Part shown: piece by piece, positions 63,866 to 64,000 of the stretch
Layout of the letters: each line of letters opens with the position of its first letter
Position numbering within the stretch: the stretch's first letter is position 1
Origin: Stercorarius parasiticus
Taxonomy: Eukaryota; Chordata; Aves; Charadriiformes; Stercorariidae
Direction: 5' to 3'
DNA: 64,000 nt
Assembly (NCBI GenBank): GCA_013396915.1
Contig: VWZL01001346.1
Location: 146,074-210,073, forward strand
Made by a program: the position numbers and the translations under genes
Notes under the pieces: generated by a model
Told to the model about the DNA's origin: nothing
The model's database searches: none
Seen by the model: only the letters and a program-made list of their open reading frames with translations

Positions 63866-64000
63866 AGAATCATAGAATCTTCATGGTTGGAAAGCACCTT
63901 TGAGATCATCAAGTCCAATCATACACACACACACAAAAAAAAAACCAAAAACAAACAAACCAAAACCCTACAAACTCTGTCACTAGAACATGCCCTGAAG
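63866..64000 (-). mobile_element. CR1 LINE 3' fragment (antisense), running off the window
   Basis: TAGAATCATAGAATC, GGTTGGAAAGCACCTTTGAG, ATCATCAAGTCCAATC and later CACTAGAACATGCCC are the reverse complement of an avian CR1 3' end. A CA- and A-rich simple repeat interrupts it at 63922-63964. Confidence 0.85.
63922..63964. repeat. (CA)n and A-rich simple repeat within a CR1 tail
   Basis: A (CA)n run followed by A-runs and CAAA repeats sits where CR1 copies normally have a short C-rich block. It looks like an expansion inside the element. Confidence 0.75.

Larger units (their letters stand above)
61380..64000 (-). other. TULP3: TULP3 intron upstream of exon a (partial)
   Basis: This intron sequence was checked for the exon expected to encode the TULP3 N-terminus, without success. 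It contains a pyrimidine-rich degenerate triplication at about 62668-62735 (CCTCTCCT motifs) and an antisense CR1 tail at the right edge. Confidence 0.75.

Noticed and set aside
61380..64000. Search for the TULP3 start exon
   Set aside because: A donor-like TTTGTCAG|GTAGGG near 63310 and CTGAAG|GTAAGG near 63800 were considered, but the upstream sequence does not encode the expected basic, Met-rich N-terminus. The exon is presumed to lie outside the window.

Overview
This is vertebrate nuclear DNA, almost certainly from a bird. It has multi-exon genes with GT-AG introns, several CR1 retrotransposon pieces in both orientations, one CpG island, and the gene order TULP3-TEAD4. No prokaryotic gene organisation, rRNA, tRNA or CRISPR array is present. 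Most open frames in the window are chance frames in introns or intergenic DNA. Both genes below were rebuilt by hand from exon translations and splice sites, and every junction keeps reading frame.

Region 1-41 kb: the 5' half of TEAD4 (TEF-3/RTEF-1), on the minus strand. Six coding exons are visible: 27377-27631, 8354-8418, 7388-7450, 3524-3658, 2673-2716 and 418-473. They give 196 complete codons, covering the acidic/Ser-rich N-terminus, the whole TEA DNA-binding domain and the start of the proline-rich linker. The YAP/TAZ-binding half lies beyond base 1. The first coding exon has no usable AUG; the family's TTG (Leu) start is at 27600-27602 in a strong Kozak context. A probable noncoding 5'UTR exon at 33265-33319 supplies an in-frame stop upstream with no AUG in between. 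A CpG island at about 41.04-42.60 kb, interrupted by a 777-base assembly gap, is the likely TEAD4 promoter.

Region 42.6-48.6 kb: intergenic DNA with no supported gene.

Region 48.6-64 kb: the 3' part of TULP3, also minus strand. Nine coding exons (49357-61379) give 433 codons, ending in the complete tubby domain with both family signatures and a stop codon. The first roughly 30 residues, which carry the IFT-A-binding segment, lie beyond base 64000. The likely 3'UTR runs to about 48.6 kb.

Both genes point the same way, with TULP3 upstream of TEAD4. This is the order I recall from human chromosome 12p13. Their products act in different pathways (ciliary trafficking and Hedgehog restraint; Hippo/YAP transcription), so nothing suggests a shared functional unit.

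The repeats are a 1.4-kb broken CR1 LINE (8.72-10.09 kb), CR1 tail fragments, an older interspersed repeat with a perfect 49-bp tandem duplication (12.2-12.9 kb), a TG-rich minisatellite-like tract and several microsatellites. The least expected structures are a roughly 52-bp near-identical inverted repeat in a TULP3 intron (60.93-61.12 kb) and a perfect 34-bp palindrome in the predicted TULP3 3'UTR (48.90 kb). I found no convincing new protein-coding system.
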